A stretch of DNA of 64,000 bases from Trochalopteron elliotii. Taxonomy: Eukaryota; Chordata; Aves; Passeriformes; Leiothrichidae. The notes below the pieces were generated by a model. It ran no database searches and was not told the origin of the DNA. It was given only the letters and a program-made list of their open reading frames with translations. Of the stretch, positions 27,350-40,048 are shown in pieces; position 1 is the first letter of the stretch; each line of letters starts with the position of its first letter. The DNA lies in assembly GCA_024734555.1 (NCBI GenBank), contig JANPWX010019802.1, forward strand, positions 1,191,342 through 1,255,341, in the 5' to 3' direction. The position numbers were made by a program, and so were the translations under genes.

Positions 27350-27507
27350 TCGTCCTGCTCATCCCAAGAGAAGCTACACCAGTTACCATACCAACCAACT
27401 CCTGATGAACTACATTTTCTGTCTAAACATTTCTGTACCACTGAGAGCATTGCCAGTGATAACAGGTGCAGGACCACGGCAATGCGCCCTCGGTCCCGAA
27501 GTCTCAG
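27350..27507 (+). CDS. MAST4: MAST4 exon d: start of the MAST pre-kinase (DUF1908) region
   Basis: The 158-bp exon follows TTGCAG and ends CTCAG|GTGAGT. It encodes residues 80-131 and two bases of Ser132. The residues run from [20 protein letters not shown] through [15 protein letters not shown] to MRPRSRSL. The first part leads into the DUF1908 region shared by all MAST kinases. The RPRSRSLSPGRSP stretch, completed in exon e, is an Arg/Ser phospho-site cluster. The [10 protein letters not shown] part is less conserved and recalls MAST4-type spacing. Confidence 0.97.
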
Positions 27508-28820
27508 GTGAGTTTGTGTGTCTGGAAACAAATTGGATCTAAATTCAGGTTGGATCTAAATTCGGGTATTGTGGGGGAGCATTGTGGTGTTGTACACTAG
27601 GGATGTGTACAGGTTTTGAAATCTCTGAAATGTGTATGTAACTGAGGCTAAATGAAGAATAGTCCTCTAAATACTCGCTCTGGTTTTGGTCATGACTTAC
27701 TTCAGTGGTAAATATTGTTGAGATAGGTCTTAATCAAGGCAACTAACCTGCAGAGACTGTCTTGATGACCTAGTTATTAGTGATCTAGCTGTAGTATTCC
27801 CTTTCTCAGTCTATGTACCTGAGACTCAGTACTAGTCTCAGTACTAGCCTGTGAATGTCTGTAACAGATTGACTGTATCAGTTCAAGGACTCTCTGTTGT
27901 GATATCTTGTGACAAAGTTTAGTATTCAGTTCTGACCTTTAGGAATTCCAGAAGCCAGATTTAGATTCACACAATTATTTAAGTTGGAAGGGTCCTTAAA
28001 GATCATCTCGTTTCAACCTCCCTGCTGTGAGCAGTGACATTTCCCCTAGACCAGACTTTCTAGACAGATTGAATGGGCCAGAATCACAAATACAGAAAAT
28101 CTGTAATGAGATTTTTTTTAAAAGGGCTTTGTAGTGGACAGTGAGGCTCATGATAGCAAAAAATAATTTTTTAGGCTTGTGAGGTCTGTTGGTATCTTTT
28201 ATGAATTCTTTTCCTCCAAGTCTTGTGCTATTTTTTTTCAGGCACAGTGCTCCAGTTTTGTTTGACATGTGCATATACATGACATTGTTTGTAGGAAGTT
28301 ACTGCCTTTTTCTTCTGGTCAGATTGAAACCAGATTGTTTTTTTCAAAATTTCAAAATCTTTTTTCAAATTATCCACTTAGAAAAGCAAACAAAGCTCAA
28401 ACAAACTCATTTTGTACTTTTTCACTTGGAGCTACCAGAGTTCATGGTCAGATCTTGCTATTTTGATTGTATCTAATCTTCTATATAGTATTCAAAGATA
28501 CAGGTGTAAGACCAGTTAAATAGATCTCTGTTGCCCTTCTAAGAAAAAGATAATGTTCACAAGGCTGCTTCTGTCTTGAAGTACAGTTACAAACTAGGAG
28601 AATAACATGGTTAGCAGTTAGATGTCAAGTACATTAAATAGTCATGAGGACTTGAACAGAAATAGCAGGAAGGAGCCAAGTGTACCACTGATGGTAGACT
28701 GTACCTTTCCAGTGAAGTCGATGCTGGCTTTTTGTTGCAAATAAATCGTGTAAAAAACGTAAGAACTAACTGTAGTTCATGCTGGGACAAATGTAAAGGG
28801 ATAATTTGCTTTGCTTGCAG
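27508..28820. other. Intron d-e, 1.3 kb
   Basis: Contains a minus-oriented CR1 3'-end fragment at about 27965-28075. The remaining sequence is AT-rich with no exon-like frame. The acceptor is CTTGCAG at 28814-28820. Confidence 0.8.
27965..28075 (-). mobile_element. CR1 LINE 3'-end fragment
   Basis: The + strand reads GTTGGAAGGGTCCTTAAAGA (27984-28003), then a CATCTCGTTTCAACCTCCCTGC stretch and a CTAGACCAGA stretch. This is the reverse complement of the conserved 3' untranslated end of CR1 LINEs. It is diverged and short, so it is a 5'-truncated old copy. Confidence 0.8.
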
Positions 28821-28896
28821 CCCTGGACGTTCTCCTGCTTGCTGTGACAATGAAATAATTATGATGAACCATGTCTACAAAGAAAGGTTTCCAAAG
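28821..28896 (+). CDS. MAST4: MAST4 exon e: [15 protein letters not shown] segment
   Basis: The 76-bp exon completes Ser132 and encodes residues 133-157, reading [20 protein letters not shown] and on to ERFPK. It ends AAG|GTAATG. The [20 protein letters not shown] stretch, completed in exon f, is near-invariant among MAST1-4 and lies in the DUF1908 domain. The SPACCDNE variant looks MAST4-like; I recall SPVSFDSE in MAST2. Confidence 0.96.
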
Positions 28897-30331
28897 GTAA
28901 TGAATTATATTTAAGATACCCAGTATCTAAATTGATAGGCAACATAGGCTCTAAGTAAGTGGTGCTTTTGTTATGGGAAGTAATGATCCAGCCTTGTAAT
29001 AGCTTCCATAAAGCATCACTGAGCTCTTACTGCAATGATAAAATCACAATAAAGAAAACTCTGGCTGAGAACTGGACATTGATTTTGGCAATGCTGCCAA
29101 ACTGGTTTTGAAATAAGTCATGCTGGTAATACACTCTGCTGATTGGAATCTAATGATACATTGGATTTTAATAGGTGGTGTGTACTTGGGGCAAATGCAT
29201 AGTGCATTAGTAAATCAAAACCAGTTTCCAGTGCTAAGTCTTGAGAGGCATCTGCTGTGATATACCAGCAGATTCCTTCCGTTAGTGCCAATTCTTCATT
29301 TTCCCAAACACTTGCTATGTACTTTACATACATGTGCATGTATTATATGCACTGATTTAATGCATTTAATGAGATCAGTACACAGATGTGGGGGTTTGGC
29401 TATGAGATAGGAGGACATTTTGCTGTCCTTTGCTCTCAAGAGATCTTGAGACACAGATGAGTTCCTAGGTGCAGAGGTGTGTGTACAGCTTGTAGTACTA
29501 TGTTCTTGGTTGCTCCTAGGATTTTGGTTACCCCTGGAAAATAAAACAAGGTACTGTTCCTAAAATGTGAGTTAAAAAGGGAGAAATTTTTTTTGCATTT
29601 CTTCAATATGAAAAAAGATTTGCCAAGATTTGCAGAGGAATCGAGCAGCAACATGATGTGTGAAGAACCCACTCATCTTAGTGTTTGAGATATGAACTAA
29701 GATGTGTGGGATTACTGTTTAATAATAATAATATCTTCAAGGGGTTTTTTAAGCTTCTGCAGTTCTGTGAGAACCAGACAGTTGGTTCTGTAAAACAAAC
29801 ACATCTGGGAACCTGCATACATGTTTGGCAGGACCTGTGAGCCTGTGGTGCTTTTAATTAGTCAAATGAGCCTCATTCAAACTCTGCTCCGTGAAATGTT
29901 TTTATGGATAACCTTTGTGAGAGTAATGACTATATTCTGCTGTGTAGTATCTGCAGTTTTAGCAGAACAAAGTGGACCCCTGTGAATTCTCTTTTTTCTC
30001 TTTTACATATTTCCACTTTGGCTTTGACTTAAAAGCTTTTTAGTTCTGTTACTGATTATCACAAGATTGGTGCACAGTTAATCACCAGTGGCAGACAAAG
30101 TGGGGGAGCTACATAGCAGAACAATAAGGCTGTTGCTTTTCTGTACTGGTAACATGGAGAAATGTCATCTGTCACTTTGCCTTTGTGTAGTTGCCTTTTG
30201 GCTTCAGTCATTTCATGCATTCCAGCTAGGTAAATTCTAAGGCAGTACAGAAATGTTCTGCAGAAATAACTTCAAGGCTGTTAGTTTCATGAGGAGCTGA
30301 TTTAATGTGTTGAACAACTACTTTTCTATAG
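28897..30331. other. Intron e-f, 1.4 kb
   Basis: No repeat family or exon was recognised, apart from a short AAT trinucleotide run near 29721-29733. The acceptor is TCTATAG at 30325-30331. Confidence 0.75.
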
Positions 30332-30541
30332 GCCACAGCTCAGATGGAAGAGAGGCTTCAGGACATTATAACAAATCATTCTCCAGAGAACATCCTTCCT
30401 CTGGCAGATGGAGTGCTCAGTTTTACCCACCATCAGATCACAGAACTGGCTCGAGATTGTTTGGATAAATCTCACCAGGGCCTCATCACGTCACGATACT
30501 TCCTTGAATTACAGCAGAAATTAGACAAATTGCTACAGGAG
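30332..30541 (+). CDS. MAST4: MAST4 exon f: helical core of DUF1908
   Basis: The 210-bp exon has exactly 70 codons (residues 158-227) and no split codons. It encodes [60 protein letters not shown] and QKLDKLLQE. This amphipathic, Leu- and Gln-rich pattern is the four-helix core of the MAST pre-kinase domain, a module solved for a MAST family member and thought to support protein contacts. [10 protein letters not shown] is typical of MAST4 as I recall (MAST2 has RSGLITSQYF). Confidence 0.98.
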
Positions 30542-33483
30542 GTATGAGCCATGAGACTGCTGTGTATTTGCCTGAAAAGTTGTTTAAATCTGTTGGCCTG
30601 AGAGTTTTCTTGAATATTGTCTTGAATTATGACCATTTACTCTAGTAATTGTCAAAGTGGTATTCAGAGGATGCTTTAATCTACATAATGACCCCTACAG
30701 AAACTGTAAGGCACCCCAGCGTATTGGTCTGGAATAGAGGGTTGTAAAGGTTCCAGAAAAAACAGCGTTATGTCCTGCAGTGCAAGTTGTAGATTGCTTA
30801 CAGAAGTGTATGCATAAGCCCCAGACAGGCCTGGCTATTCCATTTACTTTAAATAATTGAGGTAACATACACACTTTCCTTTTATCAGCCCTACTGTGTT
30901 GAGAAAGCAGACAGCCACCCTTAGCTTTCTATTAGTGAGAGATTATTTATTATTTAGTTATTTGTAACATTCTTCTCATAGCTGAAATGTTGATTAACAG
31001 AAATAATGTCTTTTCTAAATGTGCTGAAACTTTCATAGAATAATCAGCTAAATTAATTAGGAGGAACTTGAAACTTGGCAAATGTGCTGTTACATAAATT
31101 GCTGTAGTTTATTAATGTATCATTTTCAAAAGAATGAGTGCAACATGTAATGTACTCATTTATTTGTGTACTCATTTATTTGTGACTTTGTTATAAGTCA
31201 AAATTAATCTGATAGAGCAGTAGATTTGAAATAAGTTTGAATTTTTTTCCAGCTAATACATTAAGATATGGTGCCTATCTTAATTTGTCTTCTGCTTTCT
31301 TTTGAATGCATAAGCAGGGGTTTTTTTTGGCTTGGTTTGATTTGGTTTTTTGTTTTTCCTATGCTGCTTTTTCTGTTAATTTCTATTCAGTAAATAGGAT
31401 TTCTGACACTACTGTTTTTTGAACTTTTCATACAGTAAACAAAATTTAAGACATCAGTAAATTTACTCTGGATTATTGAAACCCTATTTTTTAAACATTG
31501 AAAATACTTAGAAGTTGCTTACTAGTCAAGCGGAAGTTTTGAACCAGTAACCTTCTTAGGAAGTGATCATAGTTCTGCCATGCCAAAGTGCAGGCACAAT
31601 TGGCCAGTTGATAATGTCAAAATACAAGAAAACATGCCTAAGCCAGGATTCACTGAACCACTGAAGAGTTCACACTGTTGACTATATATATGCCTTAAAA
31701 TGTCTACATGTTAAGTAGAGATTAGAATATGTGTTTCACTAAACCTGCTGAAAAAACATGCCAGCACATTATTCTTCAATCTGCATATAAACAATGCATT
31801 GTTTGAAGAATCACCAAGCCACTCATTTTGCCATATTTTATAATGCTAATTCTTAGTGTGAAAAAGATTCCTGTTGTGCAAAGACACTATACCGTGAAAA
31901 ATTCAGACTTAATTTTGAGTCCACTGCTTGCTTCTTGTTAATAGCATGATATGACAGTATGAAAAGATTTTCTTTGCACAGCTTTGTTATGGGCACTTAG
32001 TTGTGCTTTGGTTTCACCTGATTCATTTGTTGTCAATCCCCAGCTGCAGACTTCAGTAGAAAGCTGCATTTCCTGCTGCTGCTTGGCACTGTGCAGTTAC
32101 TTTAACTAGGGGAACACTCCCTTGAGGTTGAAGCAGCTTGGTTCAGCCAAAATTTTTAGAGTTTTAAGGTTGAGTGGACCTGAATGCTTTCCTGCTTCAT
32201 CCCCCTTAAATGTAGTATGTATTGAATCTTCTGTTCACTTAGGCACCTGAGTGTTCATAAAACTCTATAAAGGTGCTTTAAATTTTGTTGGTGGTTAAAA
32301 TAGGCAGGTGTTTGGTTTAGAAAAGAGTTATTTGGGCTGAGTTGATAATGTTCAGAATTATGCTTCTATCCAGTTAAGATTCTTCTGAAATTTTCTAGAT
32401 TATATTTGTGCAGGTTTTTTTTTTCCTTTTTTCAACTCCACAAATTAATTCCTCTCATGTATTTGGTGATTTTAAAAATTTTAGTACTTACATTAAGAGC
32501 AGTATGCATAGCTTCCTATTTTCATAGAGTTTTTTTCAAAAATGTAATGTGTTACAGGAAAAGTACTTATTGGTCCATAGTAATAATTTCTTAAGTGTTA
32601 GTTTCTTAATTTTCTTTGTGGTTTTGAATAAGCAAGAGATGCTGAAAAACTTAAGTCTGTGAGTTCTACTGTTCAGAATAAGGAAATGCTTTGATATTTG
32701 AGGCAATAGCTAGTAGTACATTCTTATCAAAAGGAGAATTATTCTGTTTCTTTGCATTCGCTAGCATCCTTTACTTATGTAATATATTCTTAGAGGGGAA
32801 CATTTAAAAGAAACTTGAAATGCAGCTCAGACCATTGTGCAGATGTTGTCAAACCTTCTAGAAGTATTTTTTCTGTATGTATTCTTCTATAGCATTTCCC
32901 CCTCTCTTTTGTAACCTTTGTAGAACTTAATTTTTATTGTCATCCTTTCTGTGTGTACCTTTAGATTAAGCCTCTCTGCAAGTAAAGGTTTTTTATATGT
33001 ATATCTGCATATAAGTTGTCATTTTCCTATGACTGACCAAGAGACAGTATGAATTTCAGATGGATGTTGCTTATATCTATTGCCATTAGTTTTGTTAGTT
33101 TTCATTTCGGCCTACCATTGTTAACTAATTGAGGCACAACTTGCATGTATAAATCTGTGTTGATCTGTCTTGATACATAGTATCTGGTTGCAAAACTGCT
33201 GGTAATACTACTGTGTAAGCTAAGAAACTAGGAAAAAAATGGGTGTTTGTCTGTTGTAGGCGCTTTTGTTGTTACAGTGTTAGTTTTGAAGCTGGGTTTA
33301 TTTGAACAGAAGTTACAGTGTTGCTTAGATCTTTTTTATCTCTGCTGTCATCTTGAAATTGATCCCCTGTTTATATCAAGTACATGCTTCAAACCTTACA
33401 GGTGTCCTGAATATCATACATGCTTTCCTAAGCAGTGCATGGACTGTGATTTGGTTAAATATGACTTTATTTTTATCTTTCAG
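30542..33483. other. Intron f-g, 2.9 kb
   Basis: AT-rich, with short poly-T runs (about 31320-31360) and no mobile element, exon or RNA gene that I recognise. The acceptor is TTTCAG at 33478-33483, after a T-rich tract. Confidence 0.75.
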
Positions 33484-33585
33484 GCACAAGAGCGATCAGA
33501 GAGTGGAGAAATGGCATTTATTAAACAACTTGTTAGAAAAATCCTGATAGTTATTGCTCGCCCTGCTCGCTTGCTGGAATGCCTG
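33484..33585 (+). CDS. MAST4: MAST4 exon g: DUF1908, [20 protein letters not shown]
   Basis: The 102-bp exon is 34 whole codons (residues 228-261), from [10 protein letters not shown] to RLLECL. It ends CTG|GTAAGG. The hydrophobic helix and the [18 protein letters not shown] junction are almost invariant in MAST kinases. Being symmetric (phase 0 at both ends), the exon could be skipped without a frameshift, though skipping would break the helical bundle. Confidence 0.97.
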
Positions 33586-35106
33586 GTAAGGTCATGCTCA
33601 CTGTGAGTAGTGTTTTTAGCAATGTGGGCAATTCTCTTGATTCAGTATTCAAGGCTCTTTACAACTGATTTTTGGAACATGTCAAGCAGTGTGGTAGGGC
33701 TTCATTGTTAGTGGGATCCTTTCCACTTCTGTTATTGGATACAGTATATTGGCAGGACCCTCCTCCAGTTTGGTTCCCTGCTGTTGCAGATATTATGGTA
33801 TAAAATCCTTTTCATCAACTGATGAAGCTGCTGTTTAAAACCAGTTGGCTTTTTCTGTCATTTTGTTAGACTTCTCCATTTCTTGGGAGGACTGTTCCAG
33901 AATTGTAATTGCTTGGTGGTTTTCTCATTTCCTAACAGTTTCATAATATTGTTGCACTCAACAGCTGCCAGAAGTACAAACAGCTTGAGGTCAGCTCTGC
34001 AGTACCTGATCTCATGATCAGCAGAGGGATTAGGCTGTCTGGATACATGGGTAGTTATACTGGGGACTAGAAGGAGTAGAAGAGTTAATTTATTTATGCA
34101 TGAGCACTGCAGCAGTGTTGCCAGACTGAGTTAGTTTGTGTCAGCCTTGTGGGCGTGTTTCTGCTTTTCTTGCCCATGCTGTGGGAGCTGGGATGGCTCA
34201 GGTGCAGGGAATTGCTCCTACACACAGAGCCTGTTCAGTTGAACTTGCAGAACACAGTGTACACAGGAGGATGGTGTAGACACCCAAACACCATGCCAGA
34301 GCCAGCCTGAGTCCAAAAGGCCTGGCAGGCAGCCTGAGCTGACTTTGAGCCACTCTGCTTGCCAGTGCTAAGATCAGTATTGATGCTGCATACAGCTATT
34401 TGGGGCTGGCAGGGCTTATGTGGAAGCCAGCCTTCTGCTAGACTCAAGTTATGCCTGAAATTGTCATAACTGCATTTGCAGCACACTGAATCTGAGCTAG
34501 TCAGTCTTTCCAGCCTGATTTTGGCTCTGTGCTGTGTCCCTTCATCTGTGGCACAGTTAATCCACACCCTGGGTCGTTCAGCCATGGGCATTTTGAGAGC
34601 TGCCTCTGTTTTGTTTTGGAAACACGGAGTGTCTCAGTGTTCCCAGTTGCTTTTTTGTTTGTGATTTGCAGTTCACAAGGAATCTAAAAATAAGATATGT
34701 GCTCTGAATCAACATGAAAGAGATGTTTAAAAAAAAACAACCAAAACAAAACAAAAAGGAAGGCTTTAGAGAGAACATCATAGCATATCCTGCTTCTGCT
34801 GTTGAATCCAAACTTGTTTTACTCCTTCTCCCTGAGAAGTTCGTTCTATGTCGAGTGTGGTGTTCCCTGCTCTGTTTGCAGGATTTCTATGTTTCTCCAC
34901 ATCATCCAGTTTCTCATATCCTTGTTTTTTCCCTCTCTGGTTTGCATCCTTCTCTATTATCACATATCCAAAAATGCTCTTAAATACATCTCGTAGGCAG
35001 TCATACCAAAATTTGTTAATAGTATTTACATCCTTCCATCACAGGCTTGCTTTCTCCCATCAGCCCTTGCTCCCAGCAGCATCATCATTCTCTGTTAGCT
35101 TTCTGG

Positions 35107-35558
35107 TTGAGGTGCTGGAGTGTGTCCAGTGAAGAGCAACATGAAGGGTGTAGAAAATGTATCTAGGAGCAGCTGAGGGAGCTGGATTTGTTTAGTCTCA
35201 AGAAGAGGAGGCACAGGCGTCCCTTATCACTCTTAGAGCTCCCTGAAAGGAAGGGGCCAGGTGGGAGCCGGTCTCTCCTACCATGCCTGCAGGACTGCAG
35301 GAAATGGCCTTCAACTGCAGCAAGGAACATTCAGATATGTAATATGCAGATATTTGAATTTTTTTTCCCCTGTTAGTGTGGTCAGGCATTGGAATAGGTT
35401 GGTGGTGAGGTGGTGGAGTTACCTGGAGGTGTTCAAGAGGTGTTTGGATCTTGTGCTGGGTGATGGTTCAGTGGTTTAGGGTTTACAGTGGTGCTGGATG
35501 GATGGTTGGACTGAATGATCTTAAAGGTCTTCTTAAACCATGATGGTTCGGTGGTTCC
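35107..35558 (+). mobile_element. CR1 LINE 3'-end fragment
   Basis: Recognisable CR1 3' landmarks in order on the + strand are: GGAGTGTGTCCAGTGAAGAG near 35117, TTTAGTCTCAAGAAGAGGAG near 35190, CCTGGAGGTGTTCAAGAGG near 35422, and GGACTGAATGATCTTAAAGG near 35509. It is 5'-truncated and diverged, lies in the sense orientation of MAST4, and contains no intact ORF2. A T-run near 35360 may mark decay. Confidence 0.88.
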
Positions 35559-35788
35559 ACTTCAAGTTCTCTCCTGATGGTCTATTTGCCTATTAGTTTA
35601 TTCTCCCTAAGTGCTAAGTTATAATGGGATCTAGTCCAAATCTCTGTTCACTTAGTTCCCACTTTCTGGCACTGGGATTTTATCCTAGGCTACCTGTTCT
35701 GCCTTATCCCTCAACTACAGTAACGTGTATCCTGCACTCCTCCTTTTGGTGGGCATGCTGGAGTGAGTGGAAGAAAAGTGGTGCGAAG

Positions 35789-35818
35789 GTCAGATGTGAT
35801 AGTGTCAGATGTGATAGT
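35789..35818. repeat. 15-bp perfect tandem duplication
   Basis: GTCAGATGTGATAGT occurs twice head-to-tail with no mismatch. It is a simple local duplication. Confidence 0.9.
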
Positions 35819-38119
35819 TCAGTATCAGAGCAGCAGTGGCAGGAAAAGCCAACATAGCTTGCTTCAAGTGAACTATGCTATACTGAAAGCAGTACCACAG
35901 GATCTTCAGGAGGTTTCAACTGGATTGTAACAACCCTGCATCATATGTCTCTACAGATATGGGCAGCTTGAACAAATTTAGACACACGGTCATACAACAA
36001 TACATTTTTCATGCAGGAAGATGTTAAGCCTAGATCATAAGCATAATTGTAAATTTACAGTATTTTTTTCTGTAGTGTTTCTGTGGAAACTTTTGAGTAT
36101 TACTGTCTGGTATTTTAGAGTATCTGTCTGAAATAGATACTAGGTGTGGAAAACTTCAGCCTCAGTAAGAGAGCTCATAAAATTATAGGAAATAAATCCA
36201 GCTTTGTGCTCATCAGACATTTCAGACACCATGCAGTAAAGCTGTCAGTTTTCTGATGATTGTCTTGTCTCAGGTGTTCATAGCATGTGAAATCCTATTT
36301 TAGTTTACTTGATAATCACACAAATAAAGGTTTTATGGTTTCATTTGTGGTAAGAGCTATGTTTTTCTCCGTTTGTACATGGAAAATGAAATGCAGAGTT
36401 GGAAGTGAAGATCAGAAAATAAATTCATTGCTTCTCATTAGTTGGACCTGTGTATGTATATGTGTGTGTTTAGATAGTTACACGCACACACGCATTCATA
36501 TGATTAAAATTACCTTTTTTGAAATTTCCATGTCTTGCTAGTAAGTGGAGGATTATAGCTGTAGATCTGCCACTGCAGCAGGTCAGCAGATGATAATGTT
36601 TTCATGACAAAAGTAAATAGAAATCTTGGCACACAGCATCATGCTGTTGGCTGCTTTAGTGCCAAGGAGTTACATGTAACAGATACAGCTGGGGACAGCA
36701 TGTAAGATGAGGAGAGTAAAACTGAAACAGTATATACTGTTCATTTATTGGTTCAGATTTTTGGGCAGGTTTGCAGCATACTGAGATTTTGGGCTAAAGT
36801 AAGGCAGCTTGGACAGTTCACAGGTTCGTGGTAAGTCCTTTGCAGTTGGTTGTACATGCTGAAAATTGTTTCATGACACATGTAAAACTAAGATTGTTTG
36901 CATAAGACTGAAAATTCCAAAGATATTTTATTTCAGACATGCTGCAACTCCTGCTGTTAGCTGCAGCAGTTTTGATGCTTCCAAAATGTAGCATGGTACC
37001 AAATTTCTCAAGCTGTTTTCTGGGTTGGGATGGTGACTTTCCAAGTCCTGAGTAGCCTGAGGATCTGGGACAGGACCCTTGTGACTCATTATGTAGTCTA
37101 AAACACCATGGAGTTATGTTTGGCTGCAAAACAGTCAGGAAGTTAGCTATCTCAGCAGTCTGCCTGGCTGCTACAGGTATTTGTGATAGAGCTGACCTAC
37201 TCAAGGAAAAAGTCTATTTTGTTACGTTAATGACTGATGCCTATCACTCTGTTAAGGATTGGACATATAGGCACAAACACCTTGAAGAATGCAGTAACCA
37301 TGAACAGATGTCTTGGTATGAATTCATGCCACTGGAGAGATAAATTGTATTAAAAAATCCTACCCACGTTGGTTTAATAATCTTCCTTGATCCTTTCAAT
37401 GTTTTTCTCTTTCTGTAAGGTAGTATTTACCTTTATAAAGGTAGTAAAATAAATGGGATTTGGGAATAGGTAGAGTTTGGAGTTTCTGTTCTTTTTGTTC
37501 GTTTTTGTTCCTTGTTGAGGCTTGCCTTTTTGGTATGTTATAAATTATAGTTGTAATATAGTTAGTTCCCACAGGATAATGTTTCATTTCTGGATTTGAA
37601 ACAATTGGATCAATGAAGCTCAGATTTTTAAAATCAAGTTTCAATTTTATATTCATTCTAAAGTTAGTGTTTTATTTAATTGGATTTTCCATAAAACACA
37701 GTGCGTATATTTTAATTAGAAATACTGGAAATACTTCAGAAGTAAAAAATGCCATATATTTACATAGTTGTAGTGGATTTCTATAAGCAAGCACATGCAA
37801 GGAGATAGTCTTCTGTATTTGAAATCTTATTTTTGCTGGTTATAGGTCATTTCACTCAGTATTACATGGAGTTTTGAGGGCAAAGAACATACTATGCATA
37901 TAAAGTAGTGCTTGAAATAATGACATGCAATTCCATTGCTCTCGTCGTATTACACTGTATAAGGATCAGAATAGATTAATAGACTATGAGTAATAGAGTA
38001 AAGAGGTGTTGTTTTTAGTAGGAAAATGCCATGTATGTGAAGTTGAAGCAAAGCAAATTTTTATGTAGACCATAAGGAACCAGTTTCAACTGAGAAAATG
38101 ATAATTATTTTTCCTCTAG

Positions 38120-38252
38120 GAATTTGATCCCGAAGAGTTTTACTATCTTTTGGAAGCAGCTGAAGGCCATGCTAAAGAGGGGCAAGGCATTAAAACAGAC
38201 ATCCCTCGATATATTATTAGCCAGCTGGGCTTAAATAAAGATCCTCTGGAAG
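38120..38252 (+). CDS. MAST4: MAST4 exon h: end of DUF1908, [20 protein letters not shown]
   Basis: The 133-bp exon follows CTCTAG and ends GAAG|GTAAGT. It encodes residues 262-305 and one base of Glu306, from [20 protein letters not shown] to [15 protein letters not shown]. This is the conserved C-terminal part of the pre-kinase domain, with the family-wide [11 protein letters not shown] and IPRYI.SQLGL motifs. Identity to recalled human MAST4 appears complete or nearly so across it, consistent with strong constraint. Confidence 0.98.
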
Positions 38253-38764
38253 GTAAGTGTATCTCCTGGTATAGCTGTAGATTTCTAGGTCCTTCCTTCT
38301 CAATGTGTTCTGTCATTCTGATAATCTGTGTGTACCTGAAAAGGTAAAGATGGTGGCAGAACAAGCATTTGCTGACTTTCATTGTAGCCTGACAAGCTCA
38401 AACACATTTAAAAGGCCATCTCTTCTGAATAGGATTTTTTTCTGCTAATATCATTCACAAATACACTGTATCAATGATACCACTCATCTCATTCCAGCCT
38501 GACAATGCAAATTCTTCATTGCAGCTGTAGATGAAATTTACTGGGATGATTTGATGGTGGCTGTTATGTAAGCACAGTTATGAAGGTTGGGAGGTTTTAA
38601 AGGTTGAGCTGTTGTATGCCTTTCAGTGTTCCCAGGTTCCTTCATCTTGGAGCCTCTGAGAAGACTGTCCCATTAATTTTCTGTGTAATTTGAGTCCATG
38701 TTGGGGACTTTTGTAGGCAGAACTTAAGTTCCAGTGAAGGTATTTTCACTGCATAATTTTTCTT

Positions 38765-38883
38765 TACTGTGAGAGTGGAGAGATGCTAGAACATGTTGCC
38801 CAAAGACATGGTGGGTGCCCCATCCTTGGAAGTGTTTAAGACTGGAATAGGCCTCTGACCAACCTGGTCTAATGATAGGTGAA
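38765..38883 (+). mobile_element. CR1 LINE 3' UTR fragment
   Basis: Resembles the internal part of the CR1 3' UTR, with a GTGGGTGCCCCATCCTTGGA stretch at about 38812 followed by AGTGTTTAAGACTGGAATAG. It stops before the terminal tail and is followed at once by an unrelated segment from an upstream CR1 portion, so it is either a separate older copy or the product of rearrangement. Confidence 0.7.
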
Positions 38884-38899
38884 AAGGTAACCCACCTAA

Positions 38900-40048
38900 G
38901 CTGATTAATGAAAAGCCACTTGATGTCACCTTCTTAGATTTCAGCAAAGCTTTCAACATTTCTCTCACAGTGTCCTGCTGGACAAAATGCCCAGCACTCA
39001 ACTGGATAAACACATCGTGTGATGGGAGGGCAGCTGGCTCATGGTTCAGGCACAAAGGGTTACAGTGAGTGGGGTGACATCAGAGTGGGGACTTGTCACC
39101 AGGGGGGTTCCTCAGGGCTCCCCCTTAGGCTCTGTGCTCTTCAACATCTTCATAAATGGTTGGGTGCAGGACTGGGAGGGATACTAAGCAAGTTCACAGA
39201 TGGTAAAATACTGAGAGGAGCTGTTGACTCTCTCAAGGGCAGGGAGGCCCTGCAGAGAGACCTTGACAATTAGAGGGCTGGGTAGTCACCAACCATATGA
39301 AATTCAGCAGGGGAAGTGCCAGGTTCTGCACCTGGGATGGAGCAACCCTGGATGTACAGACAGACTGGGCAATGAGAGGCTGCAGAGCAGTGCCATGGAA
39401 AGGAGCTGAGAGTCCTGGCTGATGAACACGAGTCAGCAGTGCCCTGGCAGCCACCTGTGTCCTGGGAACATCAGGGACAGCATCAGCCAGGCAAGGGAGA
39501 GGATTGTCCCCTCTGCTCTGCACTGGGGTGGCCTCACCTTGAGTGCTGGGGGCAGTTTTCAGCAATGCAATATGAGAGAAACCTGAAACTGTTGGAAAGC
39601 ATCCAAAGGAGGGTATGAAGATGGTGAAGGGCCTTGAGGGGAAGCCTCATGAGGAGTGGCTGAGGTCACTTGGTCTGTTCAGCCCGGAGGAGATGGAGGG
39701 GAGAGCTCGCTGCAGTCACAACTTCCTCATTAGGGGAAGAGGAGGGGCAGGCACTGATCTCTTCTCTGGTGAGCAGTGATGGGATCTGAAGGAATGGTCT
39801 GAAGTTGTGCCAGGAGAGGTTTAGGTTGGATATCAGAAAAAGTTTTTTCACCCAGAGGATGGTTGGGCCCTGAAAGGGGCTCCCCAGGAAGTGGTCACAG
39901 CAGCAACCTGTCACAGTTGAAGAAGTATTGAGTAATGCTGTCAGGCACATGATGTGGCTCTTGGGGGTGGTCCCATGCAGGGCCAGGAGATGGACTTCAT
40001 CATCCTTTTGGGTTCCTTCCAACCCGGTGGATACTGTGATTCTGTGTC
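38900..40048 (+). mobile_element. CR1 LINE: 3' part of ORF2 (broken) plus 3' UTR and tail
   Basis: From about 38920 to 39560 the DNA corresponds to the C-terminal part of the CR1 reverse-transcriptase ORF2, including a [13 protein letters not shown] region around 39100-39130. It is interrupted by frameshifts and stops, so it is not functional. From about 39600 it continues into the CR1 3' UTR, with a CTTCCTCATTAGGGGAAGAG stretch and a GGTTAGATTGGATATC-like region. It ends near 40048 in GATTCTGTG, the CR1 tail. Sense orientation relative to MAST4. Such 5'-truncated copies are typical in birds and other sauropsids. Confidence 0.92.

Larger units (their letters stand above)
33586..38119. other. 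Intron g-h, 4.5 kb
   Basis: Contains an unassigned GC-richer block at about 34140-34600, a plus-oriented CR1 3' fragment at about 35107-35558, a 15-bp tandem repeat at 35789-35818, one copy of an exact 22-mer at 35878-35899 (the other is in the next intron), and a TG/CA-rich stretch at about 36451-36500. Short frames across it are not recognisable genes. The acceptor is CTCTAG at 38114-38119. Confidence 0.8.

Noticed and set aside
36818..37204. 128-codon minus-strand frame.
   Set aside because: No recognisable motif and lies in ordinary intron sequence; treated as chance.
39019..39565. Frames of 84 (plus) and 110 (minus) codons.
   Set aside because: The DNA is a broken CR1 ORF2; the minus frame is its shadow.
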